Positions 10,782-21,461 of a DNA stretch of 64,000 nt are shown here, piece after piece. The first letter of the stretch is position 1. Every line of letters starts with the position of its first letter. A program made the translations under genes and the position numbers. A model generated the notes under the pieces. It searched no databases. It was not told where the DNA came from and worked only from the letters and a program-made list of their open reading frames with translations. Where the stretch lies: assembly GCF_042100115.1 (NCBI RefSeq), contig NC_091277.1, forward strand, positions 2,480,001 to 2,544,000, in the 5' to 3' direction. The stretch is from Alternaria dauci. Its lineage: Eukaryota > Ascomycota > Dothideomycetes > Pleosporales > Pleosporaceae.

Positions 10782-13109
10782 TCACGCCAAATTGACCAAC
10801 TCCCATCTCGGATTCGCCTTCCTCCAGTCCAAGATACTAACACTTTGTACCAACTGCACTCTCCTCTTCACTTCACCCCATCCCGGCACGCTCTCAATCA
10901 AGAGGAGGTGCAGCCGCTCCGGAAGATGGTCGTTTCGCTCTACATATATGCTGTAGTCCGAGCAGTGTCTCGATACGTAGACAAGGCTGTGTGTCTTACC
11001 GATACCAGACCAGTGTGGGTTTAAGGCTATTGTAGCGATCATGATGTCGGTACCAGGGACAAGGAGGTGATGATAAGATACATCCGGGCAATATGTGAAC
11101 CCTTCCGAATCAACGAGCAATGTAGCAACGCTCGTATAGAATCGGAGGATGTGCGATAACCGAGGCATGTCTGGCCCAGACGGAAGGGGTGGCATTAATT
11201 CGTGAATAGGTTTCGTGCTTCCTGGGTGGCTAGGCAAACCCCATTCGTGCAAACGTTTGTGCTTCCTCTTGGCTCTTCTCGAAAGTTCAGGATCAGGACG
11301 CGATACTGCTGTGATCGCAGGCGGAGAAATATGCGGCTCCCCGTTGCTACTTGGACGTTCAAGCTGCACTGATTTTAGTCGCATCTGATGGCTGTGTTCG
11401 TCCTCCGTGTAGTGGTACCAGGTGAGATCCCACACAGAACGTCCGTTGTACTTGTTCCGAGCAACACGGTATCGGCCATCCATGACTCCGATATCGTTGT
11501 CCTTCCTCTTACAGTTCGCAAAGCACAGGTCATTACGGCCGGTGTGCCATCCCACCCAGCTCCAGCTAGGAAACCCCTTTCGGCGTAAGCCCATCTGAGG
11601 GCCGCTGTGAAACCATGATAGGCCTCGTAAGAAATGGTATTGAGGAATACCCCATACAGCACGACCATGCTGTGCTTCTACCGATCGTAGGATTCCCCCA
11701 AAGGCGCGTATCACATCGTCCTCGTAAGACAGTTCCCGTTTGCTGTAGTTTTGGACAAGCGACCAGAAGCTTTCGTCTTTCAACGCAGTATGTTGGGTAT
11801 CGTACGCTGTGTACTTGAGAAAATCAACCAACCCGCGGTTTGAGGTTTGATACTTTCTGTCCTTCCTTTGGGTCATGGTGTCCTCTCGCATACGTACGAT
11901 TGCATGGTTGCTGTTCGTAATTTCCATAATCGTGTCCTCGAACCACGTTGCGGCGCGACAGTGATAGAAGACTTGAGCGTCAGTGAAAACAAGGAGTCTG
12001 GTTGAAAAGAGTTTTTCCTGTAGGCACCAGGCGCGTTTCTCCCACGGAGAATTATGCATGGCAGCACCAAACGTCGGTTTAGAACTCAAATAGCGGACTC
12101 CTTTGTATTGGAACACCGCCTGCGGAGGCCCACGAGGAAGGCTGATACCCGGAAGACCCGAGTCGGCATTTTCAGCAGTGGCCACTATGGTGAGAACCGC
12201 AGATTCGTAGATTTTGTCCATTGCGTTCATGTGATGATCTACCTGTTCGGAGTCGGTTTGGTCGATGCACAATGCGTCTACCCACAGGTTCGCAATCCCT
12301 AGGGCTGTAGCGACTTCCAATGCATCCCTGAAGGTTTGGGGGACGTTGTCTTCGGCTTGCGACAACGCTCCGGGTGTAGTGAGCCAAGCTTCGTTGTCTT
12401 TGGATAGCACAAGACGCTTCGCATTTCCCCAGACATAACTGAGTGCCGCGTAGTCGAATTTGCCGCTCGTCCGTACAACGCAACGTTGCTGGACATCAAT
12501 GACTCGGAAGTCTCGTACAGGCTCGTGTGCGTTTGGACGGCAACCATGGCCATTTGCTAAATCTTCATGTCTTGACGTACAGATCTTGTGCCAGCTTGCG
12601 ATGAGCGACAGGTCGACCATGGCGTTCACGGGCCTGCCACAGAATATCTGTGGTTCGCGTTCATCTGAAGTAGCATCGTGAACTTGTGGAACCGGAAGTA
12701 TAAAGGAATACTGTGTACCCCTGATCCTTTGGCCTCCAAACAGCAGTGGTCTGTAGTATGTCTTGAACGCCCATCGATCGGAACTTTGTGCTATGTGCTG
12801 AGAGCCCATGTTGCAGATCTGAATACCGACCCATTTCTCTCGCTCCATTTGGATCCATGGGCTTGCTTCCAGGGCCTGGAGTAGAAATCGACAGCAATGA
12901 CACGTTGAGGACCTCCGCCTAAGTGTTTCAATGCTCCACGTCCAACAGTCGGATGGAGAAGAATAAAGTCCCCTAGACAAGGCAGGCCGTTTATGCGGGT
13001 CGCACCATCGTGGGAGTATGTCAGCGCATCGCTTACACAGAGGCTGGTAGCGAAGCTTGACGATTAATGATGATTTGTGCGCCGTGGCCAGAGGAGTATC
13101 AGGCTCCAT
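10782..13109 (-). CDS. HET-domain protein with N-terminal cysteine motifs
   Basis: A single-exon gene of 775 residues starting MEPDTPLATAHKSS. Cys-rich N-terminal motifs (CKRCADILPRWC, then STCHCCRFLL) are of the kind that often precede the HET domain and may bind zinc. The HET core follows: FDYAALSYVWGNAKRL near residue 235, IANLWVDALCIDQTDSEQ near 290, MDKIYESAVLTIVATA, and SPWEKRAWCLQEKLFSTRLLVF. The C-terminal half has the usual GFPSWSWVGWHTG motif of this long-HET class. No NACHT, WD40 or ankyrin region is present. The start is an ATG at 13107-13109. Function in incompatibility or programmed death is inferred from the family alone. It is head-to-head with CTNNBL1. Confidence 0.93.
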   Translation of the reverse strand: MEPDTPLATAHKSSLIVKLRYQPLCKRCADILPRWCDPHKRPALSRGLYSSPSDCWTWSIETLRRRSSTCHCCRFLLQALEASPWIQMEREKWVGIQICNMGSQHIAQSSDRWAFKTYYRPLLFGGQRIRGTQYSFILPVPQVHDATSDEREPQIFCGRPVNAMVDLSLIASWHKICTSRHEDLANGHGCRPNAHEPVRDFRVIDVQQRCVVRTSGKFDYAALSYVWGNAKRLVLSKDNEAWLTTPGALSQAEDNVPQTFRDALEVATALGIANLWVDALCIDQTDSEQVDHHMNAMDKIYESAVLTIVATAENADSGLPGISLPRGPPQAVFQYKGVRYLSSKPTFGAAMHNSPWEKRAWCLQEKLFSTRLLVFTDAQVFYHCRAATWFEDTIMEITNSNHAIVRMREDTMTQRKDRKYQTSNRGLVDFLKYTAYDTQHTALKDESFWSLVQNYSKRELSYEDDVIRAFGGILRSVEAQHGRAVWGIPQYHFLRGLSWFHSGPQMGLRRKGFPSWSWVGWHTGRNDLCFANCKRKDNDIGVMDGRYRVARNKYNGRSVWDLTWYHYTEDEHSHQMRLKSVQLERPSSNGEPHISPPAITAVSRPDPELSRRAKRKHKRLHEWGLPSHPGSTKPIHELMPPLPSGPDMPRLSHILRFYTSVATLLVDSEGFTYCPDVSYHHLLVPGTDIMIATIALNPHWSGIGKTHSLVYVSRHCSDYSIYVERNDHLPERLHLLLIESVPGWGEVKRRVQLVQSVSILDWRKANPRWELVNLA

Positions 13110-13597
13110 GATGATGATGACGACAATGATGCGGATTCAGCAGCAGGGAGCGCCATGTTTTTAAGTCCACAACAACTGTGAGGGGTTGTGGTTTGGGGGC
13201 GGGAAGCTGGGGTCTGATATTCAGCTGCATGGTTGTGGACGAATAACGTGTGCAGGTGAAGAAGAATGGATGCGCAAGATGTAACCCAATTGGCCATGGT
13301 CGTGCCAAGATTTCGCACATTAAGACATCCGCATAAATTAATTTTTACTCTGTTGTCTTAGCTCGCATAACATAAGCATGCTAACTTGAAGAATTACCTT
13401 GCTTAGTCTGTCGACGTGTATGCATACGGATGCGAGGTGTCGCGGCGGAGAAGGCGCGCTAGTGCAGAGCTAGGACCATTTCGTCAACGGGCTCCTCACT
13501 GTCTACCAGTCTCACAAGAAGACGCGACGACTCCACAAACTCCGCTTCGCTGTATCCAATTTTTTTTCACTGTTTCTCTTTGCGCACACCGCGCATC
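13110..13597. promoter_or_regulatory. Divergent promoter, HET gene 2 / CTNNBL1
   Basis: 488 bp between divergent start codons. It contains repeat copy B (13437-13479) and a T8 tract at 13560-13567, about 30 bp before the CTNNBL1 ATG. The left part beside the HET gene is rich in GATGAT/ATGATG on the plus strand. Confidence 0.5.
13437..13479. repeat. Promoter-proximal repeat, copy B
   Basis: This matches copy A (10511-10557). It includes GCGCTAGTGCAGAG (13456-13469), a 14-mer that recurs exactly at 18107-18120 in the DUS3/BAP31 divergent promoter. Confidence 0.6.
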
Positions 13598-15442
13598 ATG
13601 ACGAGTATTGACGATCTCTTCAAAAGCGCAAACGGGTCAGCAAAGCGCAAGTTTGAGAACCCAAACGAAGCCGATCCGACGCAATCCTACAAATCCGCAA
13701 AACTCGACGCAAATGGCGACGTCAAAGGCGCAGTGCAAGCCTCGGTAGCCGATGAAGACGACGAAGACGAGGCGGGCCCCTCACTGCCACCCGATTTCGA
13801 AGACGGGCCTGGCGACGACGACGAGGGACGGTTCTTTGGCGATGGCCTGGATGAGAATGCGCGGGATGCCATGGAGTACATTGATGCGCAAGACGGCGAC
13901 GAGGCGATAGGCGAGGAAAAGTACGACGTGCCGTGGGTGCGCAAGTTGGCGCTCAACTTTGAGAAGAAGGTCAACAAGAATGCATCGCTGCGCGCAAAGT
14001 ACGAGGACGACCCAACGAAGTTCATGGAGTCGGAAGGCGATCTGGACGAAGGCATAAGGGCGCTGAGCATACTGTCTGAGCATCCGGAGCTGTACGATGA
14101 GTTTGCGAAAAGCACCGCGGCGTCCAAGCTGGTGGAACTATTGGCGCACGACAACACCGACATTGCAATCGCAGCGATTGAGATGATATCCGAGCTCACA
14201 GACGAAGACGTCGGGGGAGAGCAAGAGCAGTGGGATGTGCTCGTCACCGCGTTCATGGACGCCGATCTACTCAGTCTGCTCATATCCAACTTCTCTCGCT
14301 TCGACGAGAGCGATGAGGCCGACGCATCGGGCGTCTACAACTCGCTCAGCGTCATTGAGAACCTACTTTCACAACCCACATACACCGACACAATAGGGCG
14401 GGAAACTGCTCTGCTAAAATGGCTGCTAGACAGGATACAAAAGCCCGAGAAGCCAACCACGCAGAACAAACAATACGCCTCCGAAATCCTCTCCATCCTC
14501 ACCCAGTCCTCGCGACCGAACCGAAACCATGTAGCCGACGCAAATGGCGTCGAAATCTTCCTCACAAACCTTGCGCCGTACCGGAGAGACGACCCGGAAA
14601 AGGACAGCAATGAGGAGGAATACATGGAGAACCTGTTCAACTGCCTATCCTCAGTCACCGAGGAGCCATTAGGAAAAGCCAAGTTTCTCGAAGCAGAGGG
14701 TGTAGAACTCTGTCTGCTCTTCGTCCGAGACGGCAAAACGAGCAAGAGCCGTGCCCTGAAAGTACTAGACCACGCCTGTGGCTACGCAGAAGAAAGCGCC
14801 TTACCACAAACAAACGGCAGTACAAAAGGCAAGGAACCAGCACCACAAGAAACCACTCTCAACAGCGCAACAGCCGTGTGCACCAAGCTCATCGACTCGC
14901 GCGGCCTAAAACCACTCTTTAGCACCTTTTCCAAAACAACGACCAAAAAATCCCACAACGACCCCCAACAAACAGAACACATACTCGGCATCTTTGCCTC
15001 GCTCCTACGCTCTTTACCCGGAAACTCGGATCCGCGTTTCCGTCTGCTCGCCAAATTCCTCGAAAAAGATTACGAAAAGATTACGAAATTGGTGGCCTTG
15101 CGGAGAGACTATGTCGCGCGTCTCGACGCGTTCGACGAGCGTCTGGCCGAGAAACGGAATGCGTTGGGGCTACGCGATAAGGAGGATTTGGAGGCGTTTG
15201 AACTGGAAAATATACCGGAGAGGCTGAGCGAGGGTCTGTATTGTTTGGAGAGAATCGATGCGGTGCTGGCGTGGTTGGTGGCTGAGGATAGGGGGGCGAA
15301 GGTGGCGATTGAGAAGGCGTTGGGTGAGACGGATGAGGGGTTGCGGGATGTGAAGAGGACGTTGCAGGCGCAGCTTGATGGGGTGTTGGCGGTGGAACCT
15401 GCGGAGAGGGAGATGTTGGAGACGCTGGTGGGGTTTTTGTGA
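13598..15442 (+). CDS. CTNNBL1: Beta-catenin-like protein 1 (CTNNBL1), armadillo-type splicing-associated protein
   Basis: A single exon of 614 residues starting [20 protein letters not shown], close to the size of CTNNBL1 in other eukaryotes (~560). An acidic N-terminal segment with a basic patch (KRKFE, possible nuclear signal) precedes an all-helical armadillo-like array: [82 protein letters not shown]. The C-terminal helix bundle [19 protein letters not shown] is also typical. In animals the protein contacts the Prp19/CDC5L splicing complex; a nuclear splicing role here is inferred. ATG 13598 is chosen; a TTG six codons earlier is not needed. Base composition of the coding strand flips from C-rich to G-rich near 15,090. 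It converges on DUS3, with 232 bp between the stops. Confidence 0.93.
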   Translation: MTSIDDLFKSANGSAKRKFENPNEADPTQSYKSAKLDANGDVKGAVQASVADEDDEDEAGPSLPPDFEDGPGDDDEGRFFGDGLDENARDAMEYIDAQDGDEAIGEEKYDVPWVRKLALNFEKKVNKNASLRAKYEDDPTKFMESEGDLDEGIRALSILSEHPELYDEFAKSTAASKLVELLAHDNTDIAIAAIEMISELTDEDVGGEQEQWDVLVTAFMDADLLSLLISNFSRFDESDEADASGVYNSLSVIENLLSQPTYTDTIGRETALLKWLLDRIQKPEKPTTQNKQYASEILSILTQSSRPNRNHVADANGVEIFLTNLAPYRRDDPEKDSNEEEYMENLFNCLSSVTEEPLGKAKFLEAEGVELCLLFVRDGKTSKSRALKVLDHACGYAEESALPQTNGSTKGKEPAPQETTLNSATAVCTKLIDSRGLKPLFSTFSKTTTKKSHNDPQQTEHILGIFASLLRSLPGNSDPRFRLLAKFLEKDYEKITKLVALRRDYVARLDAFDERLAEKRNALGLRDKEDLEAFELENIPERLSEGLYCLERIDAVLAWLVAEDRGAKVAIEKALGETDEGLRDVKRTLQAQLDGVLAVEPAEREMLETLVGFL

Positions 15443-15674
15443 GGGGTGTGTTGATGGATATTGGTGGAAAGTATATGGAGGATGTATGCTGATGGTATTG
15501 ATATATGACTTTTTGGGAGTAGCAGCACTTGGCTGTATGCAGATGCTGGAAGACGCCGTTGAAGCAATATATAAATGTATCGACCCCACCGTGCTGTCCA
15601 CCTCAGCATGCAATCCATACACCCATTTATTCGGGCATTTCCAATACAACCCACTATCCTCATGCCTAACCCCT

Positions 15675-17979
15675 CTAGCCCTCGGCTTCAATCTCATACG
15701 CATTCGACTTGTGCTTGGGCTCAAACTTGAAGTTGGGATGCGCCGGACCCAAGAACATCTCACTACACCCCCCGTTAGCCAACCCACTTTCAACTCAAGT
15801 AACCACAAAACATACCTGATCTTAATCCAATCCTTGTAATGCTCACTCGCCATCAAAGTCTCCAACTCATTCCTGCCCCTGAACCTCGGCGGGCGATCCT
15901 GGATATTAGGCGGTAAATGCTCGAGCAAACCGACCGGCACATAGCGATGCGCAAAGCTCAGCCACTCGAGCAAGAACCTGCGCGTCGTACCAATACCCAT
16001 CTCATCCGAGCCCCAAGTCTGCAATCCGTATTTCGTAAACTTTTCGATATACGACAGGCGCTCCGAGGCGGACTTGTCGAGGTACTGCCCCTTTTCAATC
16101 TCCTCGAAGAGCCAGGGCTTGATGAGCGCGCCGCGGCCGACCATGACGGTGTCGACGCCCGCGTTGTCGAGATGGTTGTAGTAGTCCTCGTGCGAGTAGC
16201 AGTCGCCGTTGCCGACAAAGTAGACGTGGCCGCCATTCGCAAGGTCGCGCGGATCCGCCTCGGCGACGGTGTCAGTCCGGTCTGCTTGTTCCTTGCGCAG
16301 GCGATTGATAAGCGCAGAGCATTCGGCAATGTAGGACCAGTCTGCGCTGCGCGAGTAGCGCTGTTGCTTGCTGCGGCCGTGCAGCGTAATGGCTGCGATG
16401 CCCGAGGTGCCCTTTCCGGATTCGACGGCCTCGTGGCCGCCGAGGACGAGGCGCTTGATGAGTTTCTGGGCGGTTGGGTGGTTGTCCTTGGTGCCCATGC
16501 GGATCTTGACTGTGATGGGGACTTCCTTTGAGACGTACGTCATGCCGCGGAGTATGTGCTCTAGCTTTGCTTCGCTGTCGAGGAGGGCGGAGCCACTTCC
16601 CTTTTCGCAGACGAGGTTGATGGGACAGCCGCAGTTGAGGTCGATGGCGCGCAGCTTCGGGCAGTATTCGGTCAGGACTTCGACTGTCTTGGTGGCGAGC
16701 CAGGGCTTGTTTGCGGCAATCTGTGCGCCAAACTTCATGTCCGTGGAGTTGTCGTAGCCCTTGACGACAGTGTTCTTGCCCAGGAATTTTGGAGGTGTTA
16801 TCTCGGATTCGTGGGCCTTGAGAAGTGGCCATTCGCCCTTGTCACCTTGGATGAGTGGCATGCCCATGGCCATCTCGCTCCAGGTCACCTGGCAGCCAAA
16901 GTCCACGCAGAGTCGACGGTACGGCATGTTGCCTTGGGTGGTGAGAGGGGCGAGCATAGGCGTCTCGGGTCCATAGTAGAGCCTGCGCTTCTCGGATGGC
17001 CTGAAAGGTGCTTCGACGTACTCGGCCCTACGCGCTTCCTTCTCTTCCTTGAGAATCTCCATGTTCATCTGGGCTGCATCAAACATCTCCCTCTCGTTGC
17101 GGTGGTTCTTCTCAATCCACTCAATGTACTGATCAGCCCGCGGAGTGCCAATCTTCCGCCTTGACAAGCCAATCTTGACATCCTTTGGCACAATGTTGAC
17201 CACTTCCGCCTCTGCTTCCTCGTCGAAGCTGGAGAACTTGGCTTTGCGCTCGGGATCCTCTTTCAGAACCAGCTCCTGCCTGCCATCTTCGATAGTGCGC
17301 TCCTCGGAATGACTGCCGACGAATCGACACTTCCAGCCAAAGTGACAGAATCCCTTGACGGCAAAGACTGGACATTGGCCGTCGAAAGTGGTGAGGTCTT
17401 CGCGTCGGCCTTCCTTGAGGTACTTGCGGATATCGTGTTCAAATTTGCACTTTTCGCCGAATGGACATTCCTTTGGCGAGAATTCGTTGTACACGGCACG
17501 AGTACCGCAGAGTGGTAGCTTGTCGCGTGAGCTGCCGAATGTGCGACTGGTGTTTTGGCCTTTTTGCTTCTTGTCTTTCTTGTTCTTGCCGTTTCTGGGA
17601 CCATCGCGGGCATCAGTCTTGGGCAGGCCTTCAGATTTGTGCTCAGCGTCAGCGCCCTCGGCTGCGTCGTCGTCGATGACCTTGCCTCTTGTATCGGCCT
17701 TGTTGTTGTCGAGGCGTATCAGGAACCTGGTGTTCTTAGCACGTGAGTGACTCTGGTTGGTGGTGTAGTGTACTCTGCCTTGATGGGCGCAACACCCTTG
17801 ACTCGCTTGACCGAAGTATCAGCATCCTCAATGTCTTGGCTATTAGTCCTGTTCCTTTTCTTTGGGCTCGCAGGTGGTTCGGTTTCCACGCCATTGCCAT
17901 CGTTCACGCCGTTAGTGGCGGCACCGTCCGGAACAGCATGGGCGGGCGCCACCTTCCAGGTCTCTTCACCTGTCGTCAT
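15675..17979 (-). CDS. DUS3: tRNA-dihydrouridine(47) synthase [NAD(P)+], Dus3 type
   Basis: A flavoenzyme that reduces uridine 47 of tRNA to dihydrouridine. Exons 17774-17979, 15816-17726 and 15675-15762 give 734 residues, starting [16 protein letters not shown] and ending NAYEIEAEG. Two CCCH zinc fingers characteristic of Dus3 lie near 142-167 ([13 protein letters not shown]) and 185-207 ([22 protein letters not shown]). The FMN TIM barrel follows ([21 protein letters not shown]). The catalytic Cys lies in [20 protein letters not shown] near residue 430. [18 protein letters not shown] and [14 protein letters not shown] complete the pattern. Introns are 17727-17773 (47 nt; donor GTACAC, branch TGCTAAG) and 15763-15815 (53 nt). 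The first intron was placed because it alone joins KAE to [11 protein letters not shown] in frame. It is divergent from the BAP31-like gene. Confidence 0.95.
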
Positions 17980-18350
17980 TCTATGCACGCTTCAAGACCA
18001 GGCGTGCAGCACGCGTGTGTTGTTGGCGGTGCTGCTCAAAAGAGAAAAGCACTCGCTCAAATTGTGAAGGCGAATGCAGCTAGAAGAGGCTAGACCGGCG
18101 GCCCATGCGCTAGTGCAGAGTGAGCAAGTTGGGAAAGCTGCCCTCATACGTCACAGCTAGGCGGCTCCCCTACATCACATCGCGTTTCCGTTCCCACTTC
18201 CACAACACCACTCCTGCAATCCCCTCAGACCTTCCGCACCCTTCTCCTCTCCCTGCTGGCTGTTGCACGCATCCGCACACCAGCTCTTCACATCCATTGT
18301 TGACAGCTGAACCCCCGCCCACACAAACACAATAATACCACGTAGCCAGC
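17980..18350. promoter_or_regulatory. Divergent promoter, DUS3 / BAP31-like
   Basis: 371 bp between divergent ATGs. It contains GCGCTAGTGCAGAG (18107-18120), identical to part of repeat B in front of CTNNBL1, and a C/T-rich leader before the BAP31-like start. Confidence 0.5.
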
Positions 18351-19054
18351 ATGACGCTCTACTACAGCCTGGTACGCTTCCACGCATTCATTCCCACTGC
18401 TCGCGTGCTGACTCAATCAGGTCTTCCTCCTTCTGGTGACGGAGATGCTCATCTTCTGCGCCCTCATTGTCCCGCTGCCCTTCACATGGCGCCGCAAGCT
18501 CTTCACCTTCATCTCGGAGAGCCCCATAATAGCAAAGCTGCAATATGGCATGAAGATTACCTTCATCTTCATTCTGATTCTGTTCATTGACAGCGTCAAC
18601 CGCGTATACCGCGTGCAAATTGAGCTTTCCGGCTCAGACGACCAGGGCCGTGGCGGGTAAGTCGCTATACCCCACATGCAAGACATTGTGCTGACTCTGC
18701 AGAAGCGTCGCTGCTGGAGGCATCGAGCGCATGGAGGTGCAGGCCCGCAAGTTCTACTCGCAGCGCAACATGTACCTCTGCGGCTTCACGCTCTTCCTGT
18801 CGCTCATCCTCAACCGCACCTACGTCATGATCCTCGATGTTCTCCGTCTCGAGGAGGAGGTCAAGAGCCTCAAGGGCGACCCAGCCACCAAGAAGGGATC
18901 TTCGCTGAAGAATGCTGGCGGCGCTGGCGAGATCGGAGCCCTCAAGAACGAGCTTGCTGCCAAGGACCGCGACATGGAGAACCTCAAGAAGCAGGTTGAG
19001 AACATGCAGAAGGAGTACAACCGCATGGGCGACCAGGTCTCTGGCAAGCAGTAG
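18351..19054 (+). CDS. BAP31/Yet-family endoplasmic reticulum transmembrane protein
   Basis: Exons 18351-18371, 18421-18656 and 18703-19054 give 202 residues. The very short first exon encodes MTLYYSL and is followed by VFLLLVTEMLIFCALIVPLPFTWRRK, a textbook start for the BAP31/Yet family. Three hydrophobic segments (about 5-25, 45-63 and 100-122) precede a cytosolic coiled coil (LRLEEEVKSLKG, IGALKNELAAKDRDMENLKKQVENMQKEYNRM). Family members sit in the ER membrane and help sort or quality-control membrane proteins. The C-terminus GDQVSGKQ lacks the KKxx retrieval signal seen in mammalian BAP31. Introns are 49 and 46 nt. Confidence 0.94.
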
Positions 19055-19590
19055 ACGCACATGATGGCTTCGAACGGACGCGGATGCAGCCGGCGCTGGC
19101 TTCCCGCAGTCCAGGAGAGGTTTTCAGCACAATTACATCTTCAATTTTGAAGTTCCAAGGGCTCTGTGCCGGTGGATGCCAGCCATGCACACGATTATAT
19201 CGTCTTGTTTCCAGGTGTGAGGGGTTAGAAGGAGAGTTGAAGCTTTCATAGAGCTTTCGCATTTGGCTCTGTAGCAGCAATGAACAGTAACATATTTTGA
19301 ATACATGCGGTCTTCTGTTTCGGGTCTGCTTCAAAAAGCTTCTTTTCTGGTCGCGTGCGATGGGGCTGACTGATGTCTGGGAGCTGTGGCCGGGACTCCC
19401 GCAATGACGAGACACGGCGACCAGCACATGTGAAAGCTAGCGCCGTGCTTCAGCTATCTGTCCCGAGGTAGACCAACTGTCGGAATCAAGATAGCGAACA
19501 AGTATACAAGCACGGCGCATTCTGACAAGCGGTCCAATTGCACATCCTTTCAATTCTCCTTGCTATCGGTTCCGTGAAGTCACAGCCAAG
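19055..19590. other. Intergenic region upstream of the amidase
   Basis: 536 bp between tandem plus-strand genes. It holds the BAP31-like 3'UTR and the amidase promoter. CTAGCGC, the complement of the GCGCTAG word seen in other promoters here, occurs near 19438. No other feature is seen. Confidence 0.4.
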
Positions 19591-21461
19591 ATGTCGGGAA
19601 GCGATCAGACGTCCCCACGCTTCTTCAACTATCCCACACCCAAAGCCCACGACGCGCCGTACAAGGCACCACCCCCAGGAAAGAACCCTATAGTCAAGGG
19701 AGCTCTACTGCACTATCTCTCCAATCTGTGAGCCGTTTGAACCTCTGCAATTCCACACAGCGCTAACCAACTCAGCGTCGCAGCTGTACCGGTGATCCCT
19801 GGCATCCTCTGGAGCAATGCCGGCTTCAGCTCCTTGCGCGAATGCAGACAGCTCGATGGAGTCGACCCGCGCTACGATCCCACCGTGATACCGCTGTCCG
19901 AATCGGATGAAGTGCCTGCCAGCTACACAGACAGATCGAGCTTGCGCGAACCGATCAACCACGCCTCGTCGAACCGATTCTACTCCATCAAAGACTTCCA
20001 CGACGCATACTCGAGCGGCGCACTTACTCCCACCGATGTCATTGAGCGCCTCCTCCCTCTGATTCGCAGAGATGTGGCGCAACGCTCACCCTACTCGACA
20101 GCCTTCATGGACAGCAAGGTGGACATGATCAGACAGGCCGCCGAAGCCTCCACGCAACGATACAAGCAAGGGAAGCCACTGGGCGTACTAGATGGCGTCC
20201 CTTTTGGTGTCAAGGATGACCTCAGGGTCAAGGGGTACAAGCACTACATTGGCACCACGCACGACTACAGCAACGGCGGGAACAAGGACACGAGCTGGTG
20301 CGTACAGATGGTAGAGAAAGAAGGTGCCATTCTCGTCGGGACGCTGACCATGCACGAGCTGGGCATGGGTGAGTTCAAGTGTCTACACCCTTTGATATAG
20401 TACTGACTATGAAAGACACCACAAACAACAACCCCAACTGGGGCACGCCAATCAACCCATACAACAGCTCCTACTACCCAGGCGGCTCCTCAGGCGGCGC
20501 TGCGTCTGCGGTCGGCCACGGCCTCATTCCCTTTGCTATTGGATCCGACGGCGGCGGCTCAGTCCGCATACCCAGCAACTACTGCGGTCTCTACGGCCTC
20601 AAGCCCTCGCACTCGCGCGTCTCAATCGCCCCAATGCCTGACGCCGGCAAATCCGTGACCGTCCGCGGGCCCCTCGCAAGCAACATGTCCGACCTCGAAA
20701 TCGCATACCGCGTGCTCGCCCAACCCGACCCATCAACGTACCCTTCGTCGCTCTTCAGTCCACCCAGAAAACACACGGGGCCGCGAAACAAAGTCCTAGG
20801 TGTATACAAAGCATGGACCGACCGCGCGGATCCTCCCGTCCAAGAAGCGTTCTACGCCGCTCTCTACTACTTTGAATCAGAACTCGGGTATCAGATCGTC
20901 GATATCACCATCCCGCTGCTCACAGAGGGCCAGCTCGCACACGCCATGACCATCATGGCCGAAGGCGCAACGGGACACACGACATCGATATACGATCTCA
21001 CGCCTCCAAACCGCATCCTCATGAGCGTTGCGCGGCAAACGCCCGCGACGGATTTCTTACTCGCGCAGCGTCTGCGTCACATTCTTATGCAGCATCTTGC
21101 TTCTTTGTTTAGGAAACACCCCGGTCTGATCATACTTACGCCTACGACGCCGAATCCGGGTTGGCCGATTGATAAAGCAGAATTGCCGCATGGCGTTACG
21201 AATGGGAATATGCAGATTAGGAATATGGAGTATGTTTGGTTGGCGAATTTTACGGGCGTCCCGTGTATTCAGGTCCCCGTGGGGTATGTGGAGGGCGTAA
21301 AGGGGGAGGGGAGGGTGCCGGTGGGGGTTAGTGGGCATGGGGAGTGGGGGAGTGAGGATGGGTTGGTGGAGTTTGGGTTTGATGCGGAGAGGTTTTTGGT
21401 GGAGGGGGTGGAGGGGGGCAGGGTTATGCCCGGGGGGTGGGTGGATGTTTTGAGGAAGTAG
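19591..21461 (+). CDS. Amidase-signature family hydrolase
   Basis: Exons 19591-19727, 19776-20368 and 20416-21461 encode 591 residues. The amidase-signature Ser-cisSer-Lys triad is visible: Lys in GVPFGVKDDLRV (about 192), the Gly/Ser-rich loop YPGGSSGGAASAVG (about 266) and GSDGGGSVRIPSNYCGLYGLKP (about 287-300). Such enzymes hydrolyse amides by acyl-enzyme chemistry. The N-terminal ~90 residues (FNYPTPKAHDAP..) are of the type found on fungal fatty-amide or indoleacetamide-like amidases rather than GatA, so a cytosolic catabolic role is more likely than a mitochondrial tRNA role; this is inference. Both introns (48 and 47 nt) keep frame, and intron 2 falls within HELGM|DTTNNNPNWGTP. The last ~250 nt of coding strand are extremely G-rich (39 G, 3 C in 21301-21360). 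Confidence 0.92.
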
